A stretch of DNA of 64,000 nt. Origin: Lepagella muris. Lineage in GTDB: Bacteria; Bacteroidota; Bacteroidia; Bacteroidales; Muribaculaceae. The notes below the pieces were generated by a model. It was not told the origin of the DNA. It saw only the letters and a list, made by a program, of their open reading frames with translations, and searched no databases. The translations under genes were made by a program, and so were the position numbers. The DNA lies in contig NZ_SRYB01000014.1 in NCBI RefSeq assembly GCF_004793975.1, forward strand, positions 1 through 64,000, read 5' to 3'. This document shows positions 60,437-64,000 of this stretch, in pieces; within the stretch, counting starts at the first letter, position 1; every line of letters begins with the position of its first letter.

Positions 60437-60575
60437 CTGAAGTTTCGCAAGCTGCACTTCAGTGGTTTAAAGTTTATAGTTTAAAGTTTAAGATTCACGA
60501 AAATCCACGAATCTTTTCATTATACAAAATTTAATGATCATAAACCATAAACATTAAACCTTAAACCATTTAAGT
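60437..60575 (+). repeat. Dispersed ~140-bp palindromic repeat, copy c
   Basis: It is nearly identical to 57410-57549 (same orientation) and 32411-32551 (reversed), including the CTGAAGTTTCGCAAGCTGCA edge. It lies in the leader of the Nudix gene and ends about 50 bp before its ATG. Confidence 0.8.
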
Positions 60576-60626
60576 GAAGCAAGTTGGAAAACTTGCGAAA
60601 CTTAAATAATTCAACTTACTTGCTAT

Positions 60627-61181
60627 ATGTCAGAAATAAAGAAATGGGACATCATTAAGTCGGAATATCTCATCCGACGACCATGGCTTACTGCAAGACG
60701 CGATTGTGTGAGATTGCCCGACGGCAGAATAAACGATGAGTTTTATGTGCTTGAATATCCGGATTGGGTCAACGTGATTGCTGTCACCACCGACGGCGAT
60801 TTCGTAATGGTGGAGCAATACCGCCACGGACTCGGCGAGATACAGACGGAACTCTGCGCCGGAGTCGTCGAGGCGGGCGAACATCATCTCGATGCCGCAA
60901 AACGCGAATTGATGGAGGAGAGCGGTTTCGGTGGCGGCGAATGGAAGCTGCTGACAGTGTTGTCGGGCAACCCTTCCACCACAAACAATCTCACTTACTG
61001 CTATGTGGCTGAAGGCGTGTCGAGAATATCCACCCAGCATCTTGACTCCACGGAAGATGTAGCCGTCAGGATCATGACCCGTAAAGAGGTGGAGGATATG
61101 CTGCGGAAGGATCTGCTGAAACAATCGCTAATGGTAGCGCCGCTGATGAAATATCTCTATATGCCCGACCTTAGTGAATGA
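60627..61181 (+). CDS. Nudix hydrolase, ADP-ribose pyrophosphatase-like
   Basis: This 184-aa protein has the Nudix box GVVEAGEHHLDAAKRELMEESGF (~85-107), fitting G-x5-E-x7-R-E-x2-E-E. It is preceded by WVNVIAVTTDGDFVMVEQYRHG, typical of ADP-ribose/NADH-type members with the EQYR strand. It likely hydrolyses ADP-ribose or a related nucleoside diphosphate-X in the cytoplasm. It has a long structured leader with a dispersed repeat. The carbonic anhydrase gene follows 52 bp downstream. Confidence 0.9.
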   Translation: MSEIKKWDIIKSEYLIRRPWLTARRDCVRLPDGRINDEFYVLEYPDWVNVIAVTTDGDFVMVEQYRHGLGEIQTELCAGVVEAGEHHLDAAKRELMEESGFGGGEWKLLTVLSGNPSTTNNLTYCYVAEGVSRISTQHLDSTEDVAVRIMTRKEVEDMLRKDLLKQSLMVAPLMKYLYMPDLSE

Positions 61182-61233
61182 AACAGCAACTGAAGTATCA
61201 CAACCTTACCATACAATAAATTTACCATAAATT

Positions 61234-61776
61234 ATGATAAACGATATCCTCGCCCATAACCGCGAATTTATAGAAAACAAAGGTTATGAAAAATTCCTCA
61301 CCGACAAATATCCGAATAAGAAGATAGCGATTGTCACTTGCATGGATACCCGCCTGGTGGAACTTCTACCCGCCGCCCTCGGCTTTAAGAATGGCGACGT
61401 CAAGATCATCAAGAATGCCGGAGGCACAATCACAAATCCCTTCGACAGCACAATGAGAAGTCTTCTGGTGGCAGTCTACGAACTCGGTGTCACTGAAATA
61501 ATGATCATCGGGCACACATCATGCGGTGTGCAAGGCATGGACAGCCGTGAGATGCTACACATCATGAAGGAACGCGGTATTCCGGAAAGCAACATCAACT
61601 TGATGAAGCATTGCGGCATTGACCTCGATAACTGGCTCCATGGGTTTGACAGCACGGAGGATGCCATCAAGGAGACTGTAGACCTCGTAAGGAACCACCC
61701 TCTAATGGCAAAGGACATTGTGGTGAAAGGCTACATAATGGACTCCACCACCGGCGCACTGACACCATTATCTTGA
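61234..61776 (+). CDS. Beta-class carbonic anhydrase
   Basis: This 180-aa zinc enzyme interconverts CO2 and bicarbonate. The zinc ligands and catalytic pair are visible in TCMDTRL (Cys, Asp-Arg dyad, ~36-42) and IGHTSCGVQGM (His and Cys, ~90-100). KNAGGTITNPFDSTMRSLLVAVYELG lies between. Length and order fit the short clade of beta-CAs. After its stop come TTGATGGTTGATAGTT-type heptamer repeats (61777-61845) before the convergent response regulator. Confidence 0.93.
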   Translation: MINDILAHNREFIENKGYEKFLTDKYPNKKIAIVTCMDTRLVELLPAALGFKNGDVKIIKNAGGTITNPFDSTMRSLLVAVYELGVTEIMIIGHTSCGVQGMDSREMLHIMKERGIPESNINLMKHCGIDLDNWLHGFDSTEDAIKETVDLVRNHPLMAKDIVVKGYIMDSTTGALTPLS

Positions 61777-61845
61777 ATTGTTGATGGTTGATAGTTAATG
61801 GTTGATGGTTGATAGTTGATGATAAACCATAAACCATAAATCAAT
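61777..61845. repeat. GTTGATAGTTGATG heptamer-type repeats
   Basis: TTGATGGTTGATAGTTAATG and similar units are followed by AAACCATAAACCATAAATC. They fill the space between two convergent genes and form a weak inverted structure that may serve as a bidirectional terminator. Confidence 0.55.
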
Positions 61846-61846
61846 A

Positions 61847-62554
61847 TCAGCAATTGCCCGATGATAACAGGTCGGCAACCTCTCCGGAGTATTGGCGACC
61901 GATGGGCAGTATCTGACCGTTTTTCAATTCCACTTCACGCTTGTTGAAACTGCGGACCTTCGACCGGCTTATTATATAGGAACGATGTATGCGGATGAAA
62001 TCCTTCTCCGGCAACTGAGTTCCTATATTTTTTAATATCATCCGAGACACCGTGCAGACACCACCCTCGCGGAATATCTTCACGTATCCCTCCATCGCCT
62101 CCACATAGATGATCTCTTGCAAAGGGATGCTGACATTGTTGTATTCCTGCTTCACGACTATATGTCCGGATGAAATCTTATGATTCTCCGTCATCCCGAG
62201 CCGACGCAGTGCCTTGCTGAACGCGGTGCGGAAACGGGAAAAGGCAAACGGTTTGTGCAGATAGTCGACGGCATCAAGCTCAAATCCTTCCATAGCATAA
62301 TTCAGATATGCAGTCGTGAATATGAAGCACGTCGATTCCGGAAGACGCACGGCAATCTCCAGTCCTGACATATTTTCCATCTCTATGTCAAGAAACACGA
62401 TGTCCGGTTCCTCCTCCAGCACGCATGCAAGCCCTTTCTCCGAGTCGGCAAACATCTTTATCTCAATGCCTCCGATGCGGGCACAAAACTTCTCTATTAC
62501 CTCAAGTGCCAATGGTTCATCATCAATAGCGACACATCTTATTGTCCTCTCCAT
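61847..62554 (-). CDS. LytTR-family response regulator
   Basis: This 235-aa protein has a receiver domain (~1-120; CVAIDDEPLALEVIE, phospho-acceptor DIVFLDIEM ~52, TTAYLNYAMEGF, HKPFAFSRF) and a LytTR DNA-binding domain (~140-235; IPLQEIIYVEAMEGYVKIF, FIRIHRSYIISRSKVRSF, LPIGRQY). It pairs with the LytS-type kinase gene 45 bp upstream. LytTR proteins bind two direct repeats about two helical turns apart; the array at 63685-63864 has just that spacing. The start MERTIRC was chosen over an in-frame TTG six codons upstream. Confidence 0.93.
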   Translation of the reverse strand: MERTIRCVAIDDEPLALEVIEKFCARIGGIEIKMFADSEKGLACVLEEEPDIVFLDIEMENMSGLEIAVRLPESTCFIFTTAYLNYAMEGFELDAVDYLHKPFAFSRFRTAFSKALRRLGMTENHKISSGHIVVKQEYNNVSIPLQEIIYVEAMEGYVKIFREGGVCTVSRMILKNIGTQLPEKDFIRIHRSYIISRSKVRSFNKREVELKNGQILPIGRQYSGEVADLLSSGNC

Positions 62555-62599
62555 CACTCCTGTAGTATTCAAATTGTAAATTTCGGGTAAGTTGTATTA

Positions 62600-63649
62600 T
62601 CATTGATTAACTATTCTATCTCGTTTCAATCCTAAAACCATCCTCAGACTGTAGATCCCATCCTCCTCCTTCACTTCAAGCAAATGGTTGCGCGGATAAA
62701 GCACGCTCAGACGCCCCCGGCAATTCTCTATGCCTATAGGCACGTCACTGCGGAATTTATCTGCCTGACGCATTATCTTGTTGCTCGTGGCAAACTCAAG
62801 CCTGCCATTGCGCAAGTGAAGCCTTATGCTTATCACGCAGTCCTTGCTCGTGGATGACCCGTATTTGAAGGCATTCTCCACAAATGTGACCATCAGCATC
62901 GGAGGCACCGGCAAAAGACCGTCGTCAACATCACATTGCCATTCCACCTTCGTATGACTGTTGAGCCGGATCAGCTGAAGATCAATGTAATTGCGGATGT
63001 TCTCTATCTCCGAACGTATCGGGACTGTCTCCTTCTCAATCGCCACGTAGGTATATTTCAATATCTCCGTGAATTTTATGAAGGCATCCTCAGCCTTATC
63101 CGATGTGCCTATCACAAGACTGTAAAGGGAATTCAATGTATTGAATAGGAAATGCGGACTTATCTGTGCTTTAAACACAGCAAGCTCTGCCTTATCCCGT
63201 TCAGCCTCTATCCGCTTCTTCATAAGCATCTGTTCGTACAGGGTCTTGATAAACGATACACTCAGCGTGTATCCAAGCACCAGCGAGAACATAAGCCATA
63301 ACGTGACCGACACTCCGAAATCACGCAACTCCGTCTGATAACGGCTCAGCACCGGCGTAACGAAATCCATCTCCGGTAACGGGTATAGCGACAACAGGTA
63401 GTTGCAACCCACCATACACGACAATGACAGGGCTATGACTCCCCATCGCTTCCGGAGGATCTGAACCGGTATATTGATCCACAATAAGAAAAAATAGCTG
63501 ATATATAGAAAAAGGCATACCAGTGAGAAGAATATCGGCCATTGCGACATCCATGTGTGGGAAGGTCCCAGAAACACCAATAACGGCATGAATACGACAC
63601 AGAAGAATATGTCGATTATTACCGATGTCTTACTCTCTATTGATTCCAT
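62600..63649 (-). CDS. LytS/YehU-type sensor histidine kinase
   Basis: This 349-aa membrane kinase has four N-terminal transmembrane helices (~10-28, 38-58, 70-90, 112-135), a linker, then a His_kinase domain with the phospho-acceptor in QISPHFLFNTLNSLYSL (~165) and an ATPase domain with VPPMLMVTFVENAFKYG and PIGIENCRGRLSVLYP. It would phosphorylate the downstream LytTR regulator. The signal is unknown. Its promoter leaves almost no leader, so the mRNA may be leaderless. Confidence 0.93.
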   Translation of the reverse strand: MESIESKTSVIIDIFFCVVFMPLLVFLGPSHTWMSQWPIFFSLVCLFLYISYFFLLWINIPVQILRKRWGVIALSLSCMVGCNYLLSLYPLPEMDFVTPVLSRYQTELRDFGVSVTLWLMFSLVLGYTLSVSFIKTLYEQMLMKKRIEAERDKAELAVFKAQISPHFLFNTLNSLYSLVIGTSDKAEDAFIKFTEILKYTYVAIEKETVPIRSEIENIRNYIDLQLIRLNSHTKVEWQCDVDDGLLPVPPMLMVTFVENAFKYGSSTSKDCVISIRLHLRNGRLEFATSNKIMRQADKFRSDVPIGIENCRGRLSVLYPRNHLLEVKEEDGIYSLRMVLGLKRDRIVNQ

Positions 63650-63653
63650 TTTG

Positions 63654-63684
63654 CAAAATTAATACAGATATCTCTTTTTTACAA
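63654..63684 (-). promoter_or_regulatory. Promoter of the LytS/LytTR operon
   Basis: On the minus strand TTG (63682-63684) and TAATTTTG (63654-63661) are 20 bp apart. The -7 box ends 4 nt before the kinase ATG, so transcription would start at or next to the A of the start codon. The first array repeat directly abuts the -33 box. Confidence 0.7.
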
Positions 63685-63864
63685 CATCATGCACACTTTA
63701 CTACAACATCATGCACACATCATGCACAACATGGGCTAACATTATGCACATTATGGGATAACATCATGCACACTATTTATTTTGTGCATGATGTCAAAGC
63801 ATGATGTGCATGATGTATCTGCTTGATGTCTGTGCTTGATGTCAAAGCTACGTGTGCATGATGT
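63685..63864. promoter_or_regulatory. CATCATGCACA repeat array in 11-bp register, candidate LytTR operator
   Basis: CATCATGCACA-type units start at 63685, 63707, 63718, 63740 (CATTATGCACA) and 63762. The inverted form TGTGCATGATGT starts at 63783, 63805 and 63853, with a variant TGTGCTTGATGT near 63831. The forward units are 22, 11, 22 and 22 bp apart, on one helical face. The whole stretch is roughly symmetric about 63778 and lies between the kinase operon and a divergent gene. Confidence 0.65.
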
Positions 63865-63934
63865 ATCGGTTTCACGTTTATTGACAAATTTGAGCTTTCT
63901 ATTAACACATTCCAACTATATCTTGAATTATTGT

Positions 63935-63942
63935 TAATTTTG
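63935..63942 (+). promoter_or_regulatory. -7 promoter element for the divergent gene at 63965
   Basis: TAATTTTG matches TAnnTTTG, 22 bp upstream of the ATG. No -33 match is evident, so an activator bound at the repeat array could be needed. Confidence 0.45.
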
Positions 63943-63964
63943 CGTTCGCAAATTTCTATTTATT

Positions 63965-64000
63965 ATGAGGCTCATTACAATCATAATCATATTTATTCTT
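63965..64000 (+). CDS. Start of an exported or membrane protein (partial)
   Basis: Only 12 codons are in the window, reading MRLITIIIIFIL, which looks like a signal peptide or first membrane helix. It is divergent from the LytS/LytTR operon and shares the repeat array, so it is a likely regulatory target. No family can be assigned. Confidence 0.5.
   Translation, partial: MRLITIIIIFIL

Noticed and set aside
63685..63864. CRISPR-like array
   Set aside because: Units are only about 12 bp, occur in both orientations, and the intervals are too short for spacers; no cas genes are present.

Overview
The window looks like a Bacteroidales chromosome, probably Muribaculaceae-like; the family is a guess and the order is firmer. 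The evidence is the Bacteroidota promoter signature (TAnnTTTG at -7, TTG or TTTG about 19-20 bp upstream) before many genes, few Shine-Dalgarno sites, NigD-like and EFR1 proteins, DUF1896/DUF3945 mobile genes, and an ECF sigma factor paired with an anti-sigma/beta-barrel fusion. Intergenic DNA carries many short repeat families.

Layout. (1) 1-12.4 kb: a minus-strand integrative element beside tRNA-Ser(CGA), with an integrase, two small HTH proteins, DUF3945, DUF1896 and a 2014-aa methylase-like/MutS-I/SF2 helicase. An XRE regulator and a truncated-looking lipoprotein lie beyond it. Its far end is not resolved. (2) 12.5-33.3 kb: chromosomal genes. These are DUF5131, a transglutaminase-like membrane protein, MmcQ/YjbR, hybrid cluster protein, DUF488, a GH35-like glycosidase, an HxlR-controlled redox operon, an ABC-F ATPase, a HigBA-like toxin-antitoxin pair, an SF1 helicase, a truncated HD protein, a CDF transporter, a rhodanese lipoprotein, a GH67 alpha-glucuronidase, a GAF/fRMsr remnant, cobyric acid synthase, a Fic remnant and an EFR1 ferrodoxin. 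(3) 33.3-37.5 kb: a NigD-like lipoprotein, ECF sigma and anti-sigma/barrel genes bracketed by two copies of a MITE-like repeat, then Ogt and an FKBP. (4) 37.9-51.4 kb: an AT-rich eight-gene minus-strand operon, the centrepiece. It encodes a PAPS-reductase/ferredoxin/DUF4007 protein (BrxP), a small protein resembling sulfur-binding domains that recognise phosphorothioated DNA, BrxC, PglZ, BrxL, a 95-aa protein, a Rad50/SMC-like ATPase and a 179-aa protein. This is a type 4 BREX core with candidate sulfur-DNA reading and SMC modules. (5) 51.4-54 kb: repeat-rich DNA with an Rpn-type nuclease between two direct repeats; the same repeat family also touches the left side of the BREX island. (6) 54-64 kb: a DUF3737-MalY/PatB-MATE operon, two small membrane proteins, a DUF1016 nuclease next to a partial gene duplication, a Nudix hydrolase, a beta-carbonic anhydrase, and a LytS/LytTR two-component pair facing a striking 12-bp repeat array.

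How the genes may work together: BrxP could install sulfur on DNA, using a desulfurase from elsewhere in the genome, because no methylase is present. The SBD-like protein could read that mark, while BrxC, PglZ and BrxL supply the BREX machinery. The LytTR regulator probably acts at the repeat array beside its own operon. All promoter, hairpin and repeat calls were made by eye; protein calls rest on recognised motifs, not on database searches.
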